Both the position numbers and the translations under genes were made by a program. Positions 39,053 to 47,083 of a DNA stretch of 64,000 nt are shown in pieces (position 1 is the first letter of the stretch; the number at the start of each line of letters is the position of its first letter). Source of the DNA: Corynebacterium sp. Marseille-P3884 (lineage in GTDB: Bacteria; Actinomycetota; Actinomycetes; Mycobacteriales; Mycobacteriaceae). The stretch is taken from assembly GCF_017942225.1 (NCBI RefSeq), contig NZ_JAGKSD010000001.1, positions 124,001 through 188,000 on the forward strand, in the 5' to 3' direction. Under the pieces are notes generated by a model, which saw only the letters and a program-made list of their open reading frames with translations, was not told where the DNA came from and did not search any database.

Positions 39053-39493
39053 TTAACTCACCTGAATGTCCTGGTAGGAGGGCACCACGCGCAGCGCCGG
39101 GCGACGCCCCGACGACGCCGACGGTGCCGCAACCGTCTTCGATACCGAGACATACGGCGATGCCACGCGTGTGACATTGCTGCCCGGCTGATCGACGAGG
39201 ATGCGCACGCGCGCGCCCGTCGCGCGCGCATAACGCTGAATCGTGGACAGCTGCGGGTCAGTCTCCCCGCGCTCGAAGTCAGATACTGCGGACTGGGTCG
39301 TGCCCATGGCGGCGGCCACCTGCTTCTGTGACAGACCAGACTGCTTCCGCCCGTCGCGGAGCGTTTCTGTGACGGCGAGGCGTTCTTCGGCTTCGCTCAT
39401 CGCAGCGCGCACTTCCGGGTCGTCGAGGAGTTCGTCGAAGTCGAATTCCTCGGAATCGCCCGCGTGGTGCTCGCTGTAGTCGTCGATATTCAT
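39053..39493 (-). CDS. higA: HigA-type antitoxin (Xre HTH, chaperone-addicted)
   Basis: A 146-aa protein. The middle (residues ~45-100) is an Xre/Cro helix-turn-helix: SGLSQKQVAAAMGTTQSAVS, then DFERGETDPQLSTIQRYA. An acidic N-terminal extension (~40 aa) precedes it. The C-terminal ~45 residues (after RILVDQ) form an extra tail like the chaperone-addiction region of mycobacterial HigA1. The ATG has a strong AAAGGAG. An operator-like inverted repeat, TATCGG-N6-CCGATA, lies 15 nt upstream, between toxin and antitoxin genes. Confidence 0.87.
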   Translation of the reverse strand: MNIDDYSEHHAGDSEEFDFDELLDDPEVRAAMSEAEERLAVTETLRDGRKQSGLSQKQVAAAMGTTQSAVSDFERGETDPQLSTIQRYARATGARVRILVDQPGSNVTRVASPYVSVSKTVAAPSASSGRRPALRVVPSYQDIQVS

Positions 39494-39507
39494 GGCAGCT
39501 CCTTTAC

Positions 39508-39554
39508 TATCGGCTGTGACCGATAAAGCACAATTTAATCGCCTCAGACCGATA
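39508..39554. promoter_or_regulatory. HigA operator candidate with three half sites
   Basis: TATCGG (39508-39513) and CCGATA (39520-39525) form an inverted repeat with a 6-nt spacer, and a third CCGATA lies at 39549-39554. M. tuberculosis HigA1 also binds an inverted repeat with a 6-nt spacer (from memory). Its position between higB and higA suggests a separate antitoxin promoter. Confidence 0.6.
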
Positions 39555-39561
39555 CTGCAAT

Positions 39562-39900
39562 TCACTGCCGCCAACGCTTCAACCGCTTCTCCGCTTTGTC
39601 CAGTTCGTGCTTCGGTGTTTTCTGCTGGTTCTTGAAAAAGCACGACAAGATGATGAAGTGCACCGGGGAGTCTTGGATGACGATCGCCCGGTAATGGTTA
39701 TTGCCTACCTGGGCCCGGATCTCATACAGGTCCCCGCGCAGGTGCCGGAGATCGCTGAGCCCAATTTTCGCCTGGGCGAGCTGCTTAATGCGGGCGGCGA
39801 GAGCACCCTGGCCCTCTTTCGATAACGCCTTGAACTCCCGTTTGCTCACGGCTTCCGATTCACCGCCCGGGGCGAACCAACGGATCTGGTTTCTCGGCAC
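39562..39900 (-). CDS. higB: HigB/RelE-superfamily toxin
   Basis: A 112-aa basic protein of the HigB (phage Gp49-like) type, expected to cleave mRNA on translating ribosomes. Visible family features are RIKQLAQAKIGLSDLRHLRG, LYEIRAQVGNNHYRAIVIQ and FIILSCFFKNQQKTP followed by KHELDKAEKR. The GTG start has a strong GGGAGG 6 nt upstream. Order toxin-antitoxin-chaperone matches the mycobacterial TAC operon. It is divergent from smc with 125 nt between. Confidence 0.88.
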   Translation of the reverse strand: MPRNQIRWFAPGGESEAVSKREFKALSKEGQGALAARIKQLAQAKIGLSDLRHLRGDLYEIRAQVGNNHYRAIVIQDSPVHFIILSCFFKNQQKTPKHELDKAEKRLKRWRQ

Positions 39901-40012
39901 CTTTCACCTCCCGCGGAACGTCTCGGCCAGCTTTAGGGCAGAGCTTACAAAACGACCGCGACACAGCCTGCTCGTCCTGCGATGACAGCGCCGAAGGGCG
40001 GAGCCGGTTCGG

Positions 40013-40018
40013 TAATAT
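40013..40018 (+). promoter_or_regulatory. Candidate -10 element for leaderless smc
   Basis: TAATAT ends exactly 7 nt before the smc ATG at 40026. Confidence 0.6.
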
Positions 40019-40025
40019 CAGCACA

Positions 40026-43000
40026 ATGCACCTGACATCGCTGACGCTCAAAGGCTTCAAGTCCTTTGCGTCTGCGACGACGATGAAATTCGAGCCGGGC
40101 ATCTGCGCGGTCGTCGGGCCGAACGGCTCAGGCAAGTCCAATGTGGTCGATGCGCTCGCCTGGGTGATGGGCGAGCAGGGCGCGAAGAATCTGCGCGGCG
40201 GAAAGATGGAGGATGTCATCTTCGCGGGCGCGGGGGAGCGCAAGCAGCTCGGCCGCGCGGAAGTGACGCTGACATTCGACAACACGGACGGCCGTCTACC
40301 GATCGAGTACACGCAGGTAGCTATCACGCGCCGCATGTTCCGCGACGGCGCCAGCGAATACGAGATCAACGGCTCCAAAGCGCGTCTCATGGACATCCAG
40401 GAGCTGCTGTCCGACTCGGGCATCGGCCGCGAGATGCACATCATCGTCGGCCAGGGCAAGCTCAACGAGATCCTCGAATCCCGTCCGGAGGACCGTCGTG
40501 CGTTCATCGAGGAAGCAGCAGGTGTGCTAAAGCACCGCCGGCGCCGTGAGAAAGCGCAGCGCAAACTGACCGGCATGCAGGCGAATCTCGACCGCCTGAC
40601 CGACCTCACTGACGAGCTGGGCAAGCAGCTCAAGCCCCTCGCACGCCAGGCCGAAGCCGCGCAACGCGCCGCGACCGTCCAGGCAGATGTCCGCGACGCA
40701 CGTCTGCGCCTTGCGGGCCACAAGGTGGTCACCCTCAGGGCATCGCTTGACGACGCCGCCCGTGCCGCCCACCTCCACGCCCAGCACGTCGAATCCGTGA
40801 CAGAAGAGCTGGCCGAAGCTGAATCGAATCAGGGCGAAGTCGAAAAGCTGCACTCGGTAGCCTCCGCGAATTCGGAGCGCGCACAGCAGCTCTGGTTCGG
40901 GCTGTCATCTCTTGCTGAGCGCACGTCTGCGACACTGCGCATCGCCACCGAGCGTGCCTCGCATGTCGGCGACACCACCGAATACCGCGGTCAAGACCCC
41001 GACGAGCTGATTGCCCGGGCCGAGAGAGCCGAAAAGCAGCACGCCGACGCACTCGCCGAATACGACAAAGCGGAAGCCCGCCGCGCAGAGATTGCAGCTC
41101 AGGTCGAGGAGCTCGCGGAGAAAGCCCGCGCCGCCGAAGCCGAGCATATGGCGCAGGTCCGCGCGATCGCCGATCGCCGCGAGGGCGTTGTGCGCCTGCT
41201 CGCCCAGGAGGAGAGCCAGGTCGCAGCAGTCGAGAGTGCGAAGCAGGAAATTGAGCGCCTTGCAGCCGCTGCCGACGAGACACGTCGGCGTGCCCAGGAC
41301 GCCGACGCGGAAGCACAGGCCGCCGCCGAGAAGGTCGCTGAGATCGCCCGTGGCCGCGAACCCCTTGAGAATGCCCATGTTCGCGCCGCCGCCGAGGCCG
41401 ATGCCGCCGAGCAGCGCTTGGAGCAGCTGCGCGCGGAGCAGAAGACACGAGAAAAAACGGTGTATTCGCTCTCAGCGCGCATCGCCACGCTGAGCGAGAC
41501 CGCCCCTGTCGCTGAGGCCGCCGACGTTCTGGGTGAGACATTCTCTCCCGTCGCCGACCGCATGAAGCCGGAGAAAGGCGTGGAGAAAGCGCTCGCGGCG
41601 GCACTCGGGCCCCATGCAGAAGCACTCGCAGGCGAGATCGACGAAAGCGTTGTTGCCGATGGCCTCGGCAACGCCTCCCGCGCCGTCGTGGTGGATACAT
41701 CTGCTGGCGGACAGTCGTGGCGCCTCGAAGGAACACCGCCGGCAGGCACTACGTGGTTGCTCGACCACGTGAGCCTCAACGACGACGTCGTGGGCCCCAT
41801 CACCCGCATCCTTGTCGATGTGGTGCTCGCCGACGATGTCGCCTCCGCGCGCCGGGCGGTTGCCGATGATCCACGTCTACGCGCAGTCACTGCCGACGGT
41901 GTCGTCGTTGGCGAAGGATGGCTCGCCGCGGGGTCCGGTGGTGCATCGAGCGTGGAGGTCGCTGCCCACATCGAGGTCGCTACGGCGGAACTCGAGCAGG
42001 CCCAGGCCGCGCTCGATGAGCTGTCCGGCACCTTCGAAGGCGCGAAGATCGCGGCTGAGGAAGCGCGCGTGGTCGCCGCATCGGCGAAGGCTGCGCTGAA
42101 GGAACACGACGCGCAGGCCGAGTCGTGGAAGCGCGACCACCAGCGCTTGGTCAAACAGGCCGAGCAGGCGCAGAAACAGCACGCCAGTTCCGCGAAGCAG
42201 GCCAACGAGGCGGATATCCGGCTCAGCGGCCGCGAGAAATCTCTCGCCGAGACCCGCGACCGGCTCTCGCGCGTCGAGCGCCCTGATTCCGACGAAGAGG
42301 CCGATGCCACTGCACGCGACGAAGCCAATGCTGCGCTGACTAAAGCCCGGTCGCAGGAAATGGAAGCGACACTTGCCGCCCGTTCTACTCAGCAGGCGGT
42401 GGATAACGTGGCGGGAAGGGGAGCGGCGCTGCGTCGTCAAGCGGAGCACGAGCGACAAGCGAAAGCGCGGCACGACGCGGCGATGGCACGCAAGCGCGCG
42501 CAGGCCGAGCTCGCCCAGGCGGTCGCGGAACACGCGCGCGACCTCGCCGCGAAAATCGCCGAATCGCTCGAGCGCGCCACGCAGCGCCGCGACACGCTTT
42601 CCGCCGACGTGAAGCAGCTCGCCGCGCGCCAATCCCAGGCCCGCGACAAGGTCAGTGCGCTGCGTCAGCAGCTCGCCCGTCTCGGCGACACTTCGCATGC
42701 CGCGGATATCGCGCGCGAGCAGGCGCAGGTCCGCATCGACGAAGCTGAAGCCAAGATTGTCGAGCAGCTCGGCATCGCTATCGACGACCTGCTCGCCGAT
42801 TACACGCCCGCGGAGGACTTCGACGAAGCGGAAGAGAAGAAGCGCCTCAAGAAAGCGGAGAAGGACCTCGCTGCGCTCGGCAAGGTCAATCCGCTCGCGC
42901 TCGAGGAGTACAAGGCACTTGAGGAACGCTACAGCTTCCTGTCCACCCAACTCGCCGACGTGGTCCAGGCGAGGAAGGACTTAGCGGGGGTGATCGACGA

Positions 43001-43493
43001 CGTCGATAAGCAAATCCTGCAATTGTTCACCGACGCGTGGCACGACGTCGAACGCGAATTCCCGCGCGTGTTCCAAACGCTGTTCCCCGGCGGCGAAGCG
43101 CGTCTGTTGCTCACCGACCCCTCCGACATGCTCACCACCGGCATCGAGATCGAGGCGCGCCCGCCCGGCAAGAAAGTCAAGCGCCTGTCGCTTCTGTCCG
43201 GCGGCGAGAAATCGCTCACTGCGCTCGCGATGCTCGTGGCCATCTTCCGCGCGCGCCCTAGCCCGTTCTACGTTCTCGACGAGGTCGAAGCCGCGCTTGA
43301 CGACGTCAACCTCCGGCGGCTTATCGCCCTTCTCGAAGAACTCCGCGAGGACTCGCAGCTCATCGTGATCACCCACCAGAAACCCACGATGGATGTGGCG
43401 AACGTGCTCTACGGCGTCACCATGCGTGGCGACGGCGTGACACGCGTGATTTCCCAGCGCATGAACCCCGCTCCGCGCGAGACTGCCGACTAG
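40026..43493 (+). CDS. smc: Chromosome segregation SMC protein
   Basis: A 1155-aa SMC ATPase that compacts and separates chromosomes with ScpA/ScpB. The N-terminal Walker A is GPNGSGKSNVVDALAWVMG, followed by a coiled coil, a hinge near residues ~500-640 (VEKALAAALGPHAEAL region), a second coiled coil, the ABC signature LLSGGEKSLTALAML and Walker B FYVLDEVEAALDDVN. Full family length. No Shine-Dalgarno but a perfectly spaced TAATAT. It is followed after 30 nt by ftsY, as in mycobacteria. Confidence 0.97.
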   Translation: MHLTSLTLKGFKSFASATTMKFEPGICAVVGPNGSGKSNVVDALAWVMGEQGAKNLRGGKMEDVIFAGAGERKQLGRAEVTLTFDNTDGRLPIEYTQVAITRRMFRDGASEYEINGSKARLMDIQELLSDSGIGREMHIIVGQGKLNEILESRPEDRRAFIEEAAGVLKHRRRREKAQRKLTGMQANLDRLTDLTDELGKQLKPLARQAEAAQRAATVQADVRDARLRLAGHKVVTLRASLDDAARAAHLHAQHVESVTEELAEAESNQGEVEKLHSVASANSERAQQLWFGLSSLAERTSATLRIATERASHVGDTTEYRGQDPDELIARAERAEKQHADALAEYDKAEARRAEIAAQVEELAEKARAAEAEHMAQVRAIADRREGVVRLLAQEESQVAAVESAKQEIERLAAAADETRRRAQDADAEAQAAAEKVAEIARGREPLENAHVRAAAEADAAEQRLEQLRAEQKTREKTVYSLSARIATLSETAPVAEAADVLGETFSPVADRMKPEKGVEKALAAALGPHAEALAGEIDESVVADGLGNASRAVVVDTSAGGQSWRLEGTPPAGTTWLLDHVSLNDDVVGPITRILVDVVLADDVASARRAVADDPRLRAVTADGVVVGEGWLAAGSGGASSVEVAAHIEVATAELEQAQAALDELSGTFEGAKIAAEEARVVAASAKAALKEHDAQAESWKRDHQRLVKQAEQAQKQHASSAKQANEADIRLSGREKSLAETRDRLSRVERPDSDEEADATARDEANAALTKARSQEMEATLAARSTQQAVDNVAGRGAALRRQAEHERQAKARHDAAMARKRAQAELAQAVAEHARDLAAKIAESLERATQRRDTLSADVKQLAARQSQARDKVSALRQQLARLGDTSHAADIAREQAQVRIDEAEAKIVEQLGIAIDDLLADYTPAEDFDEAEEKKRLKKAEKDLAALGKVNPLALEEYKALEERYSFLSTQLADVVQARKDLAGVIDDVDKQILQLFTDAWHDVEREFPRVFQTLFPGGEARLLLTDPSDMLTTGIEIEARPPGKKVKRLSLLSGGEKSLTALAMLVAIFRARPSPFYVLDEVEAALDDVNLRRLIALLEELREDSQLIVITHQKPTMDVANVLYGVTMRGDGVTRVISQRMNPAPRETAD

Positions 43494-43523
43494 CCGCACC
43501 CCGCCGCGCCATCTGGTGGCACT

Positions 43524-45317
43524 ATGGGGGACATGATGAATTCAACTGTTCTGTGGGTCGTTATCGCCGTCGTCGTGGCGCTGCTCATCATCCTGGGCAT
43601 CGTCATTGTCGTCGGCAACAACCGGAAAAAGTCGAAGACCGTCTCCTTTGAAAAGAAGGAGCCGGAACAGCAAAAAGAACTCACCCAGCAGGAGAAATCC
43701 GGCAACTACCAGGCAAAGGGCGGCTTCAATTTCGCGCCCGCCGGCGCGCCGACGGCCGAAAAAGAGCCCGTGCGTGTCGACGAGCCGTTGAAGCGCGACA
43801 CCCCTGCCACCTCCGCTAAGGCCGCGGGTGCTGGCGCTGCCGGCGTTGCTGCGGCAGGTGCTGCTGGCGCCGCCGCGTCCGCAAAGCCTGCTGAAACAAC
43901 GGATTCTTCTGACGTATCCGATACCGCCGATGCCACCGAGACCGAGCAGATCGCACCGGCACCGACTGCCGCGGACGAGGTCGACCCCGTTGAGCTCGGC
44001 GAGACCGAGACCGAAGTGATTGAGCCCGATCCGGCCGAGGTCGAGCAGGTTGAGCCGGTTGAGCAGGTCGAGCAGGAGGACAAGTCCGGCGAGATTGCCG
44101 GAGCCGACCGCCCGGTCGAGTCCGAAGAGTCCTCCGATGCCTCCCAGGCTGGCACCGAGGCGGAAGCACAGGAAGCGGCTGAGGCCGCGCGTTCGACTGC
44201 CGAGGCTGCCGAGGAAGCACGCGAGCAAACGCCGGCGCCGGAGACGGGTGCAGGCGCGGCCGCGGCTGGGGGAACAGCTGCTGGTGCAGCGGGCGCCGCC
44301 GGTGCTGCGGCAGCTGCCGACGAGTCGACTGCCGAAGAGACCGAGGCCAGCGTCATCGAGACGGATCCGGTGCCGGACGAGCAGCTCGACGACATCGAGC
44401 CGGCGGCGGGCCGCATCGGCAAGCTGCGTGGGCGTCTGTCGCGCTCCCAGAACGCGATCGGCCAGGGGCTGCTCGGCATTCTCTCCGCGGGCGACCTGGA
44501 CGAGGACGCCTGGGAAGAAATCGAGGACACGCTGATCATGGCGGACCTCGGCGCGGAACTGACCATGAAGGTCACTGAATCCCTGCGCGAGAAGATCGCC
44601 GAGCGCGGCGTGTCCAGCGAGGAAGAAGCTCGCGCCATGCTGCGCGAGACCCTTATTGAGGCAGGTAAGCCGGAACTGGATCGCTCCATCAAGGCGATGC
44701 CGAATAACGGCAAGCCGGCGGTCATCCTCGTCGTCGGTGTCAACGGCACCGGCAAGACCACCACGACCGGCAAGCTGGCGCGCGTGCTCATCTCCATGGG
44801 CCACAGCGTGGTGCTCGGCGCGGCGGATACTTTCCGTGCGGCCGCAGCAGACCAGCTGGAGACGTGGGGCCGCCGCGTGGGTGCTTCCACCGTCCGCGGC
44901 AAGGAAGGCGCAGACCCCGCGTCCGTCGCTTTCGACGCGGTCAAGACCGGTGTGGAGCAGCAAGCTGATGTCGTGCTCGTCGACACCGCAGGCCGCCTGC
45001 ACACCTCCACCGGCCTGATGGACCAGCTGGGCAAGGTCAAGCGCGTTGTGGAGAAGAAGTCTCAGGTCGACGAGGTTCTGCTGGTGCTCGACGCCACCGT
45101 TGGCCAGAATGGCCTGACCCAGGCGCGCGTGTTCAAGGACGTCGTCGAGATCACCGGTGTCGTCCTGACCAAGCTGGACGGCACCGCCAAGGGAGGCATC
45201 GTCTTCCAGGTCCAGGAGGAACTCGGCGTGCCGGTCAAGCTCGTGGGCCTTGGCGAGGGTGCGGATGACCTCGCTCCGTTCGAGGTGGAGGGCTTTGTCG
45301 ACGCGTTGCTCGGCTAG
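43524..45317 (+). CDS. ftsY: Signal recognition particle receptor FtsY
   Basis: A 597-aa SRP receptor. It begins with a membrane helix (VLWVVIAVVVALLIILGIVI), then a ~230-residue Ala/Glu/Pro-rich acidic A domain, and a C-terminal NG GTPase: GVNGTGKTTTTGKLAR (P-loop), DTFRAAAADQLETW, DTAGRLHTST and TKLDGTAKGG. It docks the Ffh-ribosome complex at the membrane. The start may be ATG 43524, 43533 or 43536; the last two are closer to the GGGGG ribosome-binding site. The acidic domain is longer than in many bacteria. Confidence 0.95.
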   Translation: MGDMMNSTVLWVVIAVVVALLIILGIVIVVGNNRKKSKTVSFEKKEPEQQKELTQQEKSGNYQAKGGFNFAPAGAPTAEKEPVRVDEPLKRDTPATSAKAAGAGAAGVAAAGAAGAAASAKPAETTDSSDVSDTADATETEQIAPAPTAADEVDPVELGETETEVIEPDPAEVEQVEPVEQVEQEDKSGEIAGADRPVESEESSDASQAGTEAEAQEAAEAARSTAEAAEEAREQTPAPETGAGAAAAGGTAAGAAGAAGAAAAADESTAEETEASVIETDPVPDEQLDDIEPAAGRIGKLRGRLSRSQNAIGQGLLGILSAGDLDEDAWEEIEDTLIMADLGAELTMKVTESLREKIAERGVSSEEEARAMLRETLIEAGKPELDRSIKAMPNNGKPAVILVVGVNGTGKTTTTGKLARVLISMGHSVVLGAADTFRAAAADQLETWGRRVGASTVRGKEGADPASVAFDAVKTGVEQQADVVLVDTAGRLHTSTGLMDQLGKVKRVVEKKSQVDEVLLVLDATVGQNGLTQARVFKDVVEITGVVLTKLDGTAKGGIVFQVQEELGVPVKLVGLGEGADDLAPFEVEGFVDALLG

Positions 45318-45338
45318 AGCACAGGCAATGTGATTCAG

Positions 45339-45376
45339 GTGGTGGGGAGCAGCTAGGCTGGTTCCCACCACTTTTT
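45339..45376 (+). terminator. Terminator between ftsY and ffh
   Basis: GTGGTGGG (45339-45346) pairs with CCCACCAC (45364-45371) and is followed by TTTTT. It lies 16 nt before the ffh Shine-Dalgarno, so it could also act as an attenuator of ffh. Confidence 0.7.
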
Positions 45377-45398
45377 CGATATCTAAGGGAGCTTTTTC

Positions 45399-47030
45399 GT
45401 GTTCGAGTCATTGTCCGACCGCTTGCAAACAGCGCTTAAAGGTCTGCGCGGCAAGGGCAAACTCACGGAAGAGGACATCAACGCCACCGCCCGTGAGATC
45501 CGCATCGCCCTGCTCGAGGCCGATGTCTCCCTGCCTGTTGTCCGCGCATTCATCAAGCGCGTCAAGGAGCGTGCGCTCGGCGCGGATGTCTCGGAGGCGC
45601 TGAACCCGGCGCAGCAGGTCATCAAGATCGTCGACGAGGAGCTCACCAATATCCTCGGCGGCGAGACCCGCCGCCTTAACTTGGCGAAGAACCCGCCGAC
45701 CGTGATCATGCTCGCTGGTCTGCAGGGTGCGGGTAAGACGACGCTGGCGGGCAAGCTCGCCATGCACCTGTCCAAGCAGGGCCACACTCCGATGCTGGTG
45801 GCCTGCGATTTGCAGCGCCCGGGGGCGGTGCAGCAGCTGGAGATCGTCGGCAAGCGAGCTGGCGTTCCCACCTTCGCGCCGGACCCGGGCACCTCGCTCG
45901 ACTCGAGCGAACATGAAATGGGAACATCCCACGGCGACCCGGTCGCGGTGGCCACCGAGTCGATCGAGGAGGCCCGCCGCACGCACGCGGACGTGGTCAT
46001 CATCGATACCGCTGGCCGACTCGGTATCGATGAGACGTTGATGACGCAGGCGCGCAATATCCGCGATGCCGTCAACCCGGACGAGGTCCTCTTCGTCATC
46101 GACTCCATGATCGGCCAGGATGCTGTCGCCACCGCGCAGGCCTTCGCCGACGGCGTCGATTTCACTGGCGTTGTGCTGACCAAGCTCGACGGCGATGCCC
46201 GCGGCGGTGCCGCCCTGTCCATTCGCGAGGTCACGGGCAAGCCGATCCTGTACGCGTCCACGGGCGAGAAGCTCGAGGACTTCGACATCTTCCACCCGGA
46301 CCGCATGTCCAGCCGCATCCTCGGCATGGGCGACCTGCTCTCGCTCATCGAGCAAGCTGAGGCGACGATGGACCAGCAGAAGGCGGAAGAAGCCGCCATG
46401 AAGCTGGGCTCCGGTGAGCTGACACTCGAGGACTTCCTCGACCAGCTGCTGATGATCCGCCGCATGGGCCCGATCGGCAACCTGCTGAAGATGATGCCGG
46501 GCGGCAAGCAGATGAACGAGATGGCCGACATGGTCGACGAGAAGCAGCTCGACCGCATCCAAGCCATCATCCGCGGCATGACACCGGCGGAGCGCGAGAA
46601 CCCGAAGATCCTCAACGCGTCGCGCCGCAAACGCATTGCGAACGGTTCGGGCGTCACCGTCGCCGAGGTCAACCAGCTCGTCGAGCGCTTCTTCGAGGCG
46701 AAGAAGATGATGGGCAAGATGGCCAGCCAATTCGGCATGGGCGGAATGCCAGGCATGCCAGGTATGGGCGGCCGTTCCGCGACGAAGAAGAAGCCGAAGG
46801 GACGCAAGGGCAAAAACGGCAAGCGTAAGCCCGCGAAGAAGCGCGGCGGCGGCCCGAAGATGCCGGGCATGCCGGGGATGGGCGGCATGCCAGGTATGCC
46901 GGGCATGGATCAGCTCGATCCCGCTCAGCTGAAGAAGATGCAGGAGCAGCTGCCGCCGGGCATGGACGGCATCGATCTGAACAACCTCGACTTCGGCGAA
47001 GCCATGAAGCGCATGGGCAAGGGCAAATAA
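45399..47030 (+). CDS. ffh: Signal recognition particle protein Ffh
   Basis: A 543-aa SRP54 GTPase that, with 4.5S RNA, binds signal sequences on ribosomes and docks with FtsY. N domain from MFESLSDRLQTALKGLRG; G domain with AGLQGAGKTTLAGKLA, CDLQRPGAVQQLE, DTAGRLGID and TKLDGDARGG; M domain from ~330 with RRMGPIGNLLKMMPG and the RNA-binding SRRKRIANGSG. The C-terminus has repeated Met-Pro-Gly blocks (MPGMPGMGG) around a Lys-rich segment. The GTG has AAGGGAG 7 nt upstream. Confidence 0.97.
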   Translation: MFESLSDRLQTALKGLRGKGKLTEEDINATAREIRIALLEADVSLPVVRAFIKRVKERALGADVSEALNPAQQVIKIVDEELTNILGGETRRLNLAKNPPTVIMLAGLQGAGKTTLAGKLAMHLSKQGHTPMLVACDLQRPGAVQQLEIVGKRAGVPTFAPDPGTSLDSSEHEMGTSHGDPVAVATESIEEARRTHADVVIIDTAGRLGIDETLMTQARNIRDAVNPDEVLFVIDSMIGQDAVATAQAFADGVDFTGVVLTKLDGDARGGAALSIREVTGKPILYASTGEKLEDFDIFHPDRMSSRILGMGDLLSLIEQAEATMDQQKAEEAAMKLGSGELTLEDFLDQLLMIRRMGPIGNLLKMMPGGKQMNEMADMVDEKQLDRIQAIIRGMTPAERENPKILNASRRKRIANGSGVTVAEVNQLVERFFEAKKMMGKMASQFGMGGMPGMPGMGGRSATKKKPKGRKGKNGKRKPAKKRGGGPKMPGMPGMGGMPGMPGMDQLDPAQLKKMQEQLPPGMDGIDLNNLDFGEAMKRMGKGK

Positions 47031-47044
47031 GTCCCCCAGTCACC

Positions 47045-47083
47045 TCCTCCCGCAGGCTAGTTCGGCCTGCGGGAGGATTTTTT
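47045..47083 (+). terminator. Strong intrinsic terminator of ffh
   Basis: TCCTCCCGCAGGC / GCCTGCGGGAGGA forms a 13-bp perfect stem with a 7-nt loop, followed by TTTTTT. It touches the stop of the convergent acyltransferase gene. Confidence 0.92.
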
